A DNA stretch of 64,000 nucleotides from Nageia nagi (taxonomy: Eukaryota > Pinophyta): assembly GCA_050084985.1 (NCBI GenBank), contig JBITNC010000001.1:78244001-78308000 (forward strand), written 5' to 3'. Positions 11,470-24,000 of the stretch are shown here, one piece after another. Position 1 is the first letter of the stretch, and each line of letters opens with the position of its first letter. The translations under genes and the position numbers were made by a program. Under the pieces are notes generated by a model. The model saw nothing but the letters and a program-made list of their open reading frames with translations. It searched no databases and was not told the DNA's origin.

Positions 11470-11708
11470 AGACCCTCTACCATGTGGCTGTTGACATCAG
11501 CGATAATCAGGAGTTGAAGGGAAGCCATAGGACTCCTGGGTAGTTCATCCAAGTTTGGGTTGGTGAGGGGTAGCTCCTCCTATGGTGAAGCTGGCCATTG
11601 CTCACTCTTTTCAAACTTTTTACCTCACAATGAAGATTAGGATTAAGATCTCCAAATTTGAGAAGGATGAAGAACCTCCAAGATGTAGAAGAAGAGCTTC
11701 TACACCAA
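11380..11708. other. A leader, LTR-proximal part
   Basis: It follows the tRNA relic and includes the A-rich direct repeat at 11452-11469. The rest (11470-11708) is of mixed composition and runs up to the primer-binding site. I see no convincing gene. Confidence 0.5.
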
Positions 11709-11722
11709 GCTCTAGATACCAA
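11709..11722 (-). other. A primer-binding site, initiator tRNA-Met type
   Basis: Read on the minus strand directly inside the 5' LTR is TTGGTATCTAGAGC, close to the canonical copia site TGGTATCAGAGC (one extra base). This sets the polarity of element A. Confidence 0.8.
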
Positions 11723-11723
11723 T

Positions 11724-12226
11724 TGAAAGAATTAGCACTACTCTAATTCCCAAGGTCCAAGACTATAGAAAGCTCAATCACATTCAACATGCAACATCTA
11801 CAAGCTACTAACACATTCACACAATATGACACCAATATAATGTGGTTCCTCCCTCCTTGGGAGTACATCCACAACTAGTTCTCTATTCTCAATCTATGCC
11901 TCTCTTACAACAATTCTCTTGCTCTCTCCTACACAACCTAGTAGAGTAATCTTACTCCAAAACTTATATGTGTTTACAAGAGGAGTGGCCCTCTATTTAT
12001 AGCTTGAGAGCACCTCCCTAACCTCCCTTTAACCCAAGGGTTAGGTTAGGGTTACAATAAATGTGTGACCTAACCTTAACCTACCAACTAACCCCATGGT
12101 TAGGTCAAAGTCCACACATAATAAAGAATTCAATTAATCCCTTAAGGTATCTACATATCCTTTAAGTGATTAATTGAACTTACAAGGACTTTAGATATTT
12201 ACAATATTTTATTACAAATTCTAACA
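11724..12226 (-). repeat. A 5' LTR
   Basis: Almost identical to 3416-3918 and the same length. The minus-strand TATA-like CTATAAATAG lies at 11993-12002. It is the transcription start side of element A. Confidence 0.95.
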
Positions 12227-12319
12227 AAATTGAGGTTTATACCAAAGACCAATAAAGAGTTTTTTTGGTTGTAACATCTCTTATTTTGCATGCTTATAGG
12301 GTTATTTTTTGGGTAAACA
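12227..12319 (+). mobile_element. D2: right part, LTR 3' end of D type
   Basis: It reads tttataccaaagaccaataa ... gggtaaaca, matching the reverse complement of the inner LTR ends of D1 at 27363-27450 and 58446-58530. It joins the fragment ending at 3415 once element A and one AAATT are removed. Confidence 0.7.
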
Positions 12320-13689
12320 CATGTTGAATTTTTGAATTAAATGAGAGAAATCATTGACATGTTTGGGAATCTCCAATAGCTATTAGACTATGTTGTTGGG
12401 TATATTGAGTTCTAGTGATGGGTAAGTGATGATATTGTATGGCTCAAAATGCGAGCAAAAAAAGATCATCAAAAACTTCATGCAACTCTACCAAAATTCT
12501 ATTAGGAAATTCACAACCACAATATTTTATCAAAAACCATTTTCAACTATTGTTTGATAGATTTTTGTACCTTATTCTAGACCTCCCATGGTGGAACATG
12601 TTGAAGAATGCTTGCAAAGTTTGCAGAGTCTGGCTTTATAAACCCTCTCTCTCACTCTTCATATTTTTTATTTTTATAGTGAAATGAAATATATAAAAGG
12701 GTTTTAGAGGTATGCATGGTAGGAAACATATTTTTATTGTCCTATTTAGTATTTTTTTATCCTTTTTAAAATTGATTTTAAGGGGAGTTTTAAACTATTA
12801 CCTTATAATATTTGGTGATAATTTAAAATCATTTCATAAAAAATATCATTAAATTTATTGAAACCTCAAATCATCCATATTTAAAGTCATTTTTTTGGTC
12901 TACTTCCTCTCATCTACCATCACCTTGAAACCTCACCCTCATTCCCCAATTCTCCCATCCCTCCAATCCCTTCTTTAATATTGATATATTTTTTATTATT
13001 AATTTTAAATACCCCTACCTCCCTCCATCTACAAAATACTTATTGATATATCAATAGATCAATTTGAAAATAAAAATACTCCTTGGTAAGATTCACATGT
13101 TGTTTACTATTTCCATTCCATGAACCCCCCTATAGGTCAATTCACTTTGATAGGTTTAGTTTGCATATAATCAACTTTATCATAGGTAAGAATAAACAAG
13201 TATTTATCTTACATTTGGTTCTAATATTTTTAGTATATGCTTTCGTGTTGTTATCTTGGTTCTATAAAATCCAAGTTCTATTACTACATTGTAATACTAT
13301 TGCTATATTCATTTCTATTATTCCCATTATCATGTATATTTATTTAAGTTAAATAACTTATATAATTAATACTTAAATGTTATATGTTATTAGTTTTTAC
13401 TCAAGCTAAAATAATAGGGGTAATTAAACACATACAACATATTGGCACCCACCTTTCATAGCGTTTCCTTCTCTTAATCAGGGTTGGAATAAAGTACTTT
13501 TGAGCCTACCCATATTTTCTTTAATCACACCAAGGATCCTAGGGTTCTTGTTTGCATTCAATCAAGAATTTTGTGAGTGTGAAAAATATGATACATATTA
13601 CTCTTTAAGTTTTGGTCAAACCAATTATAATGCCCAAATTTCAAGCTCTTATAGTGAAGGTAGTTGCATTAACCATATAAAATAACACT
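12320..13689. other. Unassigned AT-rich stretch, possible LTR of H
   Basis: No recognisable gene; a short open stretch at 12439-12687 has no known motif. At 13442-13453 TTGGCACCCACC precedes the gag-like region of H and could be a decayed primer-binding site, which would make the preceding several hundred bases the H 5' LTR. I found no second copy to test this. Confidence 0.35.
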
Positions 13690-15536
13690 GCAACCAATGG
13701 GAACACTCACATCAATGCTAATGTTATTGTTAACACCAATGCTAACATTAGCACTAGCACTAGGAACAATGCTTCAAATTTAGAGCCCTTCATAATATCA
13801 AAGATAAAGAAGATTAAATTGAAGATTGATAAGCTCAAGAATAAGTTTAGGACTATTTCATATCGAACAAAGAATAGGGACAATCCTTTGAGTATGGAGA
13901 TTCATAATACCTTGCTTGTTGGTACATATAGGGATCTTGAATTTAAAAAATTCAATGATGAGACTGATCTTATTATTAATCTTCAAGATTTTGAGTACAT
14001 TATGGATCTTAAATGTGAAATCAATGATAACTTGATATAAAAATATTTTTCTATGAGCCTAACTATTGAAGTATGAAAGTGGTTCCATAGCTTGGAACCA
14101 AGATCTATCTCTTCATATCAATAATTAAAAAATTAGTTCAAAGCTCATTTTAGAGGCAATGTGAAGAAAATAGTTGATTTGATATATTTGGTTCATTGAA
14201 ATTAAGGACAATAAAAAAGATTGGATAAATGTTCTCCCAGATATCTAAATCATTGTAGGCCCATAAAGAAAAAGGTGGATGAACATTTTGTTGCAAAGGT
14301 ATTTCTTGATAACATTAATTCTATTCTTAATGAAAAAGGTCTTGATCATGTTAAATCCCAATCAAATGTTTGAGGACTAATTAGCAAAAGGTTTGATAAA
14401 GAGAATTTAAGGAAGATAACATTTTTTTAATGATTAAAAACCTATTTGGTATAAGAAAAATCAGTTTTACAAATATCATCAAGTTAAGGGACACACCACA
14501 AAGGTTATTATGCTATGGTAAAGAAACTAAAATAATTGATAGATAATGGAATAGTATCCAATGAACATGATGTAATCAAAGTAAATAATTAAGATATTTA
14601 TTTATTTAACATGGTTAATATGATTATTTATGATGATAATGTTGATTCAATTGAGTTTGATGATGAGTTAAATAGAATGTCAAAATTAGATTCTAAATTT
14701 GAACTAGATCTTGAGAAGGCATGAAATGCAACAACAAGATCAAAGAAAGGTATTTCTAATCATATTTTTGCTGAAAAAGGTATATTCTAACCCTTCTCTT
14801 AAATAAAAGAAGAAAAATAAATATAAAAAGAATATTTTGCAAAATTTTAAAAATACTAACACCAAGATTAGTTTGCTTGAATTATTTGAAATTTTAGAAG
14901 AACATAGATTGGATTTATTTGAATTACTTAGTGGTGTTAATGTGGATACTGATATTTCAAATAGTACATTGGTAGGAATGGTTAGTTATTTTAAATAGGA
15001 TTTAACATTCATCAAATATGAGATTCCTAGTCAAAGAATTATTGAAAAGTACTTTCCACTACATATTTATGTCGAGATAATGGGAAATACATTAAAAAAT
15101 GCATTAGTCAATGGTGGTACAGGTTTGAATATTTGCTCTCTTGATTTTTTATACAACAAAATGGAGATAAGCTAATGTATAGATTGTAAAAATAAAAATA
15201 TAATATTATAGGTTATGATAATAATAGAAGGTCATGTAGGAGTCATATCATGTTGCCTATTCGAGTGGTACCAAAGATAGTGGAAGTTATGACATATGTG
15301 ATTGACAAAACTTTGCCTTATGAAAAACTTCATGGTAGACCTTGGATAAATTGCATACCATCCAATATCCATAAAATATTAAAATTTAATTATGAGGGAT
15401 AGGAATATGTTTTTGAAGATGTAGATGAGAATCCAAACATGATTGCAAAAGTGGGAAATACCATTATTCCCTATGAAAATACAAAAATTAATGAAGATGA
15501 TAGTGAAGATGAAGATAATAACAACATGTAGTTATA
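13690..15536 (+). pseudogene. H: decayed Tat-like gypsy gag-protease
   Basis: An N/T-rich gag start (about 13700-13790) leads to KFNDETDLIINLQDFEYIMD (13950-14010), a plant gypsy gag signature. Downstream pieces include a retropepsin-like VNGGTGLNICSL at about 15110 (the expected Asp reads as Asn) and a Tat-type LHGRPWINCIPSNIHKILKF at about 15330, then an acidic tail at about 15490-15530. RT and integrase are absent, so the copy is truncated. Stops are frequent, many where Gln or Trp is expected. It is on the plus strand. Confidence 0.65.
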
Positions 15537-15920
15537 CAAAGAAATAGATGTTAGAACATATGCAGTTAGTTAGAAGGTCATTAAATATGACATCAAAACT
15601 TTTGCAAATCTTAAATTGTGAAGAAATCCTAGTTCTTGCATTCAAACCAATTCTCATGCAAAAAACAACATCCATGCTTAGATAAAGAGAAGCATACATG
15701 CTATCCTAATTGATTAATATATGGTCAAGAAAAATTTGAGTCTAAGGATGATGATGTAAATACAATTTTGAACAATACAAATACTTTAGAACCATAATAA
15801 AAAGTAATGGAGATAGACTAAAGGTTGTAACTTACACAAAGGTTAATAAAAAGATTTGAGTTATGCATTATCATGCTTCATTGATTCTAAAATACATAGA
15901 ATTGAATATTTCAAGGCTTA
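15537..15920. other. Noncoding remnant between H and the E-type LTR
   Basis: I see no coding signal. The right end (15860-15920) may be leader sequence of a minus-strand copia element whose primer-binding site follows. Confidence 0.4.
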
Positions 15921-15984
15921 AGCCTCCAAGCTATGATACCAATTAAATATTTAAAGGCTCAAGGCTCCAACATCTCATACCAAA
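15921..15984 (-). other. Duplicated tRNA-Met primer-binding site
   Basis: On the minus strand the text next to the LTR reads TTTGGTATGAGATGTTGGAG, then about 40 bp later TTGGTATCATAGCTTGGAGG. Both resemble the initiator tRNA-Met site with its usual downstream context, and the blocks between them are also similar (GCCTTTAAATATT and GCCTTGAAATATT). This looks like a tandem duplication of the primer-binding region of a minus-strand copia element. Confidence 0.55.
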
Positions 15985-16142
15985 TGAAGATTTGATAGTA
16001 TTAGACATAAGTTCTTAAACCAAATGAAGAAATAGGGACTTCAAACTTTCAAGCAATTCTACATAACTCAAAGATACACAAAATATGAGGTTAATATTAT
16101 AGTTGGGAAGAGGATGAAAATAAATTTCTAGTGTTTACTCAC
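15985..16142 (-). repeat. E-type LTR, left segment (continues at 26159)
   Basis: It starts TGAAGATTTG, the inverse of the TCCTTCA end at 27152, so the two ends have TGAAG/CTTCA termini. Copia F interrupts it at 16143 with CTCAC duplicated. Without F the LTR is about 1.15 kb. Confidence 0.55.
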
Positions 16143-16627
16143 TATCGCAAAAAGACCTTGTTAGGATCTAAAATTTAAGGTCAAAACTTTCAAATGAGTT
16201 TTTAATAATAAAATGTATCTCCCATTATGTTTGGAGATAAAACATGACCACATTTGGCTTGAAATATGATTGCATTTTAGGCTATCAGTTCTTGGGAAGT
16301 TTGAGCAAACTACAAAGTAGTTTCTCTTCAATTTCTCATCTTTTTTAGTTCATTTTGTTTACTATTTTCATTTGGTTAGCATTGGGATTTATAAATAAGA
16401 GTTCTAAACTTGTGTTTGGGTTGGATTGTGGAATCATTTGGTGTAACTTGTAAATTGCACCCTATACTTATATTTTAAAGTATTTGATGAAATATCACAA
16501 TAAGAATTCCACTATAGTTTCTAGATCTATGTCAATTTTCTAATTATGTAATGTAATTATGAATGTTGGGTGAATGTATGATGATTCTACAAGTATTTTA
16601 CATTATGATAAAGTAATTAAAACTTCA
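16143..16627 (+). repeat. F 5' LTR
   Basis: 485 bp ending AAAACTTCA. A TATAAATA box lies at 16390-16397, repeated in the 3' copy at 25916-25923. Confidence 0.88.
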
Positions 16628-16630
16628 TTT

Positions 16631-16642
16631 TGGTATCAATGC
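16631..16642 (+). other. F primer-binding site
   Basis: TGGTATCAATGC three bases inside the 5' LTR, close to the initiator tRNA-Met site TGGTATCAGAGC. Confidence 0.8.
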
Positions 16643-16751
16643 ATGTAGATCCAAATTAAGTTTAGTTAGGTTTAAAAAATGTGGGTACTTTGCAAAAAGG
16701 TTTGGAGAGAATTTCTTTTGTAGATCCAAGTTGTGTTCAAGATATTATATA

Positions 16752-19700
16752 ATGGAAAATAACTCAAAATAAATACTAATCCTAGAATTTTATGGATCAA
16801 ATTATGAATATTGGAATGAAAGAGGAGGAAGAAGAGGCTCTTCTAGAAGAGGAAGATGAAGAGATCAGATTTTCAAATGGTGATCAAGAAAATAGTGTAA
16901 GTGCAAGTATTAGAGGGGGATATAGTACAAGAGATAGAGGAAGAGACAAAAGGAATATGCAATGCTATTATTGTAAAACATTTGGCCATTTTGAGAGAGA
17001 GTGTAGGCTAAAATGAGTCTCATAAAATACTAGATCAACGAATTATGGGGAAGAAGATTCCTATGAAGAAGATGTCTCATTTCTTTCTATTGTCTAAGAG
17101 GAGAATCATGGATCCAAAGCACTTCTTTCACAAGAAGAAGGGGATGAAACTTGGGTTCTTGATAGTGGTTGTTCACACCACATGATCATAAAGAAGGAGC
17201 TTCTATCATCTCATGATCATTCCTTTAGGTCCAGCATCAAACTTGGGGATGAAATTTTTTTGGAGGTGATTGTAAAGGGGGACATGTTGGTTCCTACTAA
17301 GAAAGGTACTATGAACATAAAAAGTATTTATTTTGATCCTAATTTGAAATCATATCTTTTAAGTGTTGGATAAATACTAGCAAATAAATTTTAATTGGTT
17401 TTTGAAGATAAAATGTGCAAGACCTATGATAAGAATAAAGGTGGAAGGCTGATCACTATAGTAAAAATGAATATAAATAAGCTTTTTACCATCACATTTA
17501 TGGATAAAGGGGAGTTTTTCCTTGTGTGAGCATTAATGATAGTGATAATTAATGAAATTTAAGGTTTGGCCATATGAATTTTTAGAGTTTAACATTTTTG
17601 TCTTCACTTGTTTAAGGTTTTCCAAATGTCCAAGATACTAATAAAGTGTATGAAGGGTATGCTCTTGGTAAGCATGCAAGGGGGCATTTTTTAAAGAATG
17701 AAGCATGGAGGGACCAATCTCTTCTCCATTTAGTGCATAGTGATCTTTGTGGACCAATGGAAACATAAAGTATGGGTAAAGCTTCTTATTTTCTCACCTT
17801 TATTAATGATTTTTATAGATATTGTTAGGTATTCTTTCTTAAACACAAAGATGAGGCATTTGAGTGTTTCAAGACTTTTATAGCTAGCATTGAGAACCAA
17901 TGTGGGTATACAATTAAGTATTTAAGAATTGATCATATTGGTGAGTTTTTCTCTAATGATTTATTAAAGTTTTCTAGAGATTCTAGCATCAAGAAGAAAT
18001 TGACTTCACTATACACACTCCAACAAAATGGAGTGGCTGAAAGAAAGAACCATATTTTGATAGATATGGCAAGGTGTATGATGCACACAAAAGGTTTGAG
18101 TAATTTTTATTGGGCTGAAGCTCTCTAGATTACTATTTATATTTTAAATAAGAATAATAAAAAGAGTTTAGACAATATTACTCCTTATGAGAGTTAGCTT
18201 GGAAAGAAGCCAAGTGTGAAAAATTTTAAAGTTTTTGTTTGTCTTGCTTATTTTCATATGAATGATGAGAATAGAAAAATAGTGAGAAGTGTATTTTATT
18301 GGCTATAGTGAACACTCCAAAGCTTATAGATTTTTCAATCCAATTTCTCACAAAGTTATGGTGTCTAAAGATGCTATTTTTTATGAAGGGGGAAGTTCAA
18401 AGTCTCAAAAATGTCAAAAGGTTGTTGTTGATGATGGTATGTTTGAAGAAAATGCTTCAAATGACCAAGGAAGTGTTCATCCCAACCATGTTTCATACAA
18501 CCAAGTTTAGCCTAGATTTGATCCCTCTTCACAAATGGGGTCTTCAAGTGCATCTTCAAGTCTACAACATGGTTCTTCTTCAACTTCATCACCAAGTGCA
18601 AGTGTAACTCAGTCAATAAAAGGTAAAAGAGTGTTCTCTAGATCATACCTCTTCTTAAATGTTGGACCAAAATTTTTCAAGAAGGTTGACAAGGAGTCAA
18701 TACAAGGAGCTAGATGCTCCTTTACAAAGGTTGGAAAATTTACAAATGTTTAGTAGATGAAGATAATGGTGAGCCAAAATATGATGTGATAAATTATGAT
18801 TTAATGGATTCTAATTCCCATGCTCATGTTTCTAGTTATTATAAAGTTACTAAATTTGATGATTATGAGCCTTGTTATTTTAAACAAGCATGTTCTAACA
18901 AAGTATGGATGAAGGATATGAATGAAGGATTTCTTCCATTATCAAGAATGACACATGGGAGTTATGTGAGATTGCAAAAAAATAGGAAATGATTTGGATG
19001 TAAATGGATCTACAAGATTAAAAGAAATAGTGATGGTTTCATTGAAAGGTACAAAGCATGGTTGGTTGCAAAAGGGTTCACACAAAAGTATGGCATAAAT
19101 ATGAGAATACTTTTGCTCCTATTAAAGGTAACAATAAATCTAGATGGTGATTTCATTAGCTACCCACAAGCATTGGAATGTACATCACATGGATGAGAAG
19201 AGTGCATTCCTTAATGGCTACCTTGAAGAAGTGTATATGGCACAACCTTAAGGTTTTTAGGTTCAAGGAAAAGAAGATCAGTTTTATAGATTGCAAAAGG
19301 AATTATATGGGATGAAGCAAGATCTAAGAGCTTGTTACACAAGAATCAATGACTACTTTCTCAATTATGGTTTCCAAAGAAGAAGAGTGAGCCCAATTTG
19401 TACTACAAGAAGCAAGGTATTGAAATTCTACTTATTTTCTTGTATATAGATGATTTGTTGTTCATGGGAAGTAGTTCTTCATTATGTGATTCATTTAAAG
19501 ATGAGATGAAAAAGGAATTTGATATGAATGATATTAGGTTGATTATGTACTTCTTGGGCATGGAGGTACATCAAACACATAATAAAAATTTTCTTTACCA
19601 AGCTAAGTATGATAAAGAGATATTGAAAAAGTTTGGCATGATGAATGCAAACCTGTAGCTACTCCAATTACACATGGAGAGATTTTGTGTTTAGATGATG

Positions 19701-20372
19701 GGGATGAAAAAGTAAATAAAATAGAGTATAGGAGCATCATGGGGAGTTTAATGTTCCTATATAATAAAAGGATGATAAATGCTTTGTTGTATCACTTTGT
19801 TCTAGGTACATGGCTAATCCTTCTTACTTACACTTGATAGTAGCCAAAAGAATCATGAGGTATGTGTGTGGTACAATATATTTTGGCATTCATTACTTCT
19901 CTACTAATAATGTTAAGCTAGTTATCTTTAGTGATAGTGATTGCAAAAGTAATATTGATGATCAAAAGTCCACTAGTGTTAATTTCTTCTCACTTGGTAT
20001 AGGTTTGATTACTTAGAGTTTTAAGAACAAATTATAGTAGCTTTATCTTCTACAGAGGTTGAGTATATAGCATTGACCTTAGTTAGTGCACAAGCTTTAT
20101 GGCTTCAAAAAGTTCTTGATGAGATAGGTGAGAAGTAGGAATAATCTACCACTCTTTTTTATGAAAATTAAAGTGCCATTAAGTTAGCACAAAATCTAGT
20201 CCACCATTCTTGTTTAAAACACTTTGATATCAAGTACCACTTTATCAGAGACATGGTGGAGAAGAATCTAATGAAACTAAGGTATTACAATACAAAATAC
20301 CAAATTATTGATATTTTCAAAAAATAGGTTGCTAAATATCATTTTTTGATATTGACAGATGTAATGTTTTAG
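16752..20372 (+). pseudogene. gag-pol: F gag-pol, copia, gag centre deleted, many stops
   Basis: The ATG at 16752 begins a gag N-terminus with FYGSNYEYWNE. The sequence then jumps at about 16810 to the arginine/glycine-rich stretch that normally sits just before the zinc knuckle CYYCKTFGHFEREC (16960-17000), so the UBN2 capsid region is gone. Next come protease WVLDSGCSHHM (17150), integrase with a GVAERKNHILIDMARCM block (18030), RT with FLYIDDLLFMG (19437) and RNase H (19800-20300). Expected integrase motifs are damaged: the second catalytic region reads RIDHIGEF instead of a SDNGGEF-like motif. Numerous TAG and TAA codons make it nonfunctional. Confidence 0.88.
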
Positions 20373-20385
20373 TCCTCTCATCATC

Positions 20386-20393
20386 AAGGGGGA
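20386..20393 (+). other. F polypurine tract
   Basis: AAGGGGGA just before the 3' LTR at 20397, in the usual copia context after RNase H. Confidence 0.75.
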
Positions 20394-20396
20394 TTA

Positions 20397-20659
20397 TATT
20401 GCAAATAAACCTTTTTAGGATCTAAAATTTGAGCTCAAAACTTCAAAAAAGTGTTAACTAATAAAAATTAGCCCCCCAATGTGTTTGGAAATAAAATAAT
20501 GTCATTTTTTGGGAAACATACCCACATTTCATATAAATGTACCCACCCATCATATTTGGCCTAAAATATAACAACATTTTAGGCTATTAGTTCTTGGGAA
20601 GTTTCAACGAACTGCCAAGTAGTTTCTCTTCAATTTCTCATCTTTTTTTAGTTCATTTT
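20397..20659 (+). repeat. F 3' LTR, left segment
   Basis: It matches the first half of 16143-16627 but contains an extra stretch around 20500-20560 with acatacccacatttca. Element G interrupts it at 20660, duplicating ATTTT. Confidence 0.88.
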
Positions 20660-20970
20660 TGTTAGGATCCCACATCCTAACATTTTAGTGTTAGTATTAG
20701 TATTTTATTAAATTGTCAACCTATATTGTAATATTGTGATTGTAAGGATAGGACCCAATTTTGTATTACTATTAGGGTTAGGGTTAGTTTATTATAAATA
20801 GATAGAAGTGTGTGGAGAAAGAATCTTAAACATTATTTTCCACCTTGGAGTTGTAAGGAGGTATCCCCCTCAAAGTGGCTTGTGATTCTATTACTATTTA
20901 GTAAAATCCTATCTTTATCTGCTTATTGATGCTATTTCATGTTCTATTTACTAGCACATGCTTTTAGACC
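20660..20970 (+). repeat. G 5' LTR (3' limit uncertain)
   Basis: It matches 25476-25780 with scattered substitutions. Past about 20965 the copies diverge, so the LTR end and primer-binding site are not clear. TATAAATA lies at 20793-20800. Confidence 0.8.
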
Positions 20971-21091
20971 TAGCCCATTGTGATCATATTTTTGAGCTAA
21001 TTATTTTGATATATTACACCCATACACTTTTTGAGCACTTCTAAAAATAGCAATTTTAAAAATATTAGCTTCAAAAATATAATTTCCAAAA

Positions 21092-24000
21092 ATGGCACCT
21101 AAAACAAGATCCCAAATAGCAACACAAGTTGATCCTACCATGATGACCTTTCAAACTATGATCCAAAAAATGGTAGATAAACTTATTAGTACATTTAGGG
21201 TAGAAATATAACAAATACAAACCCAAATATAGACCCTTGATAGTAAATGTTATAACATTCAACTAAGTCTTAGTCATACCAATAATGCATCTAGTTCACA
21301 ATAATCAAGGTAGTCAAGAAATCAATAAGGGTATCATCATAATTTTTAGAGCCAACAAGGTGGTTTCATTCTTCCACCACAACCAAATTAGATTTTCCTT
21401 GATTTGATATAGATAATCCCACTAGCTGAATTTATAAGGCTAGATAGTATTTCACATTGAACCAAATCCTAGAGGATCTGAAGGTGCACATGGCATGTTT
21501 TCATTTGGACCATGAGGCTCTCTAATGGCACTAGTGGTACTCAAAGATGCATCTTGCTCCATCATGGGATGAATTCACTCAAAAATTATTGATCTATTTT
21601 GGTCCTAGTGACGATGAAGATTTCATAGGGGCATTGACCAAGCTACATCAAACTACCATAGTCAAAGAATGCCAAAATCAATTTGAGAAATTAGCAAATC
21701 ACATAGAGGGATTAGATGATGCATTTTTCACAAGTTATTTTATCAATGGCTTAAAGGAAGAAATTAAATTAGAGGCCAAAATTTTTAATCCCAAAACTAT
21801 GATGGATGTTATTGCCTTAGCAAAACTCACTGAAGATAAAGCCAATGCTCATATATGAAATGCAAGATCTCCATTTGCTAAAACATATAATATTTCCCAT
21901 TCCTCTAATAACACAAGAGCCCCACCACCAAACCACATAATGCAAACTAAGAATTTAACATGGGAGGAAATGGAAGAACATCAAAATAAGGGCTTGTGCT
22001 ATAATTGTGATGAGAAATTTGTTCATGGTCATTATTGTACATAACAAAAGTTATACTTTCTTGATGCTAATGCTTCAGTGAGGAGGAATATGATAGTGTA
22101 GTCAAAGAAGCTATAAAGGAAATTCTAGATTAGAAGGCCCTTATTATCTCTTACAATGCATTGGCAAGAATTACCACCCCTTAAACTATGAAGGTCAAAG
22201 GGTTTTTTAAAAAATTCCCTCTCATAATATTATTGGATTCAGGAAGTACTCATAATTTCATTGATCCATGAGTGGCTAAAGATGCTAATTGTTACATACA
22301 TCCTATATATAATTTTGAGGTTATCATTAGTAATGGAGGAAAAATAGCATGTAAAAGCACATATGATAATGTCAAACTGAGCATGGACCACTATACTTTA
22401 AAAAGTGACATGTATGCTTTGCCACTTGGGGGATGTGATATAGTTTTGGGGGTATAATGGTTGAGAAATTTGGGCACCATATAGTGGAATTTTGTAGAGC
22501 AATGTATGACCTTCAAAATAGATGAACAAGAGCACACTCTCAGGGGATTATAAGGTGGATGTATACAAATTGTGAGCTCACATTACATGGAAAATATCCT
22601 ACAAAAAATTGGAAAGGGGATGCTAGCATAGTTACATTCCTTATAAATCACCAAATTTGAAATCATAGAGCCTAAGGATCTATAGCCCATCTTAAATTAG
22701 TATTCAAGTACCTTTGAGGAACCAATGGGCTTACCACCCCAACAATCATATGATCATGCTATCTAGTTTGTGCCAAGAAGTCACCCACCAAACATTCATC
22801 CTTATTAGTATCCTTACCTATAGAAAAATGAAATTGAAAAATTAGTTAAGGAATTATTAGATGTAGGAGTAATCTGACCTAGCATAAGCCCATATTCTTC
22901 TCTAATTATATTAGTTAATAAGAAAGATGGTTTGTTGTGTATGTGTGTGGATTTTAGGGCCCTCAATAAAATTACAATCAAGGACAAATTTTCCATCCCA
23001 ATCATTGATGAATTATTGGATGAACTACATGGGACAAGATATTTTTTCAAGTTGGACCTACAATTTGGTATCATCAAATTCATCTCAAGGAGGAGGATAT
23101 ACCAAAAACTACATTTCACACACATGAGGGCATTATGAGTTCTTAGTCATGCCTTTTGGCCTAACAAATGTTCCATCCACATTTCAAAGTTTAATGAATT
23201 AGGTGTTTTTCCTATTCCTCAAGAAGTTCATTTTAGTTTTGTTTGATGATATATTGATCTAGAGTAAGACATGGCAAGAACATGTAGCATATGTTAACCA
23301 AACCCTACAAATCTTGAAGGAACACTAGTTATATGAAAAAAAATCAAAATGCTCATTCGATAAGAGGGAAATTGACTACTTAGGCCATGTTATATCTAAA
23401 GAGGGAGTTAAGTTGGACCCATAAAAGATTACTAACATGTAGGACTGGTCTATTCCTAAATCTTTAAAAAGTCTTCAATGATTCTTAGGGTTGATAGGCT
23501 AATTATCAAAAATTTGTGAAGGATTATGGCAAGATTATAGCACCTCTAACCATGTTGTTGAAAAAGAATGCTTTCCAATGGTCCCCTCAAGCTGAGGTAG
23601 CTTTCATTAAGCTCAAGGAGGTGATGTGTACCACCTCAGCATTAGCAATGCCAAATTTTTATAAAACCTTTATGATATAAAGTGATGCTTGTGGAGTAGG
23701 AATCAAGGTAGTTTTAATGTAGGAAGGGCATCCCTTAGCATTCACTAGTAGAGCGCTCTTCGAAATTTTTTTGGGAAAATCCACTTATGAAAAAGAAATG
23801 CTTGCCATCATTCATGTAATTCAATGTTAGGGACCATATCTCATTGGTTGCCATTTCATAATCCTCACAAATCATCATAGTTTGAAATTTTTCATTAAGG
23901 AATGCATTTCTACACTTGAGCAACAAAAATGGGTGACTAAACTATGGGGGTATGATTATAAGATAGTGTACCATAAAGGTAAGGAGAATGTTTTTATCGA

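Larger units (their letters stand above)
3416..12226 (-). mobile_element. A: complete Ty1/copia LTR retrotransposon, 8.8 kb
   Basis: Two 503-bp LTRs (3416-3918 and 11724-12226) flank a gag-pol region read on the minus strand. A 5-bp target duplication AAATT lies at 3411-3415 and 12227-12231. By eye the LTRs differ at about six sites (roughly 1.2 percent), so the insertion is young relative to the other elements here. The leader is unusually long (2.9 kb), and the 3' noncoding part holds a minisatellite. It interrupts D2. Confidence 0.95.

Noticed and set aside
12439-12687. Open frame of 82 codons between D2 and H
   Set aside because: No motif, low-complexity end and AT-rich; likely chance.
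20772-20790. TTAGGGTTAGGGTTAG in the G LTRs (also 25588), like plant telomere repeats
   Set aside because: Only two or three units, of TTAGGG and not the common plant TTTAGGG type, in the same place in both LTRs. It is LTR sequence, not an interstitial telomere.
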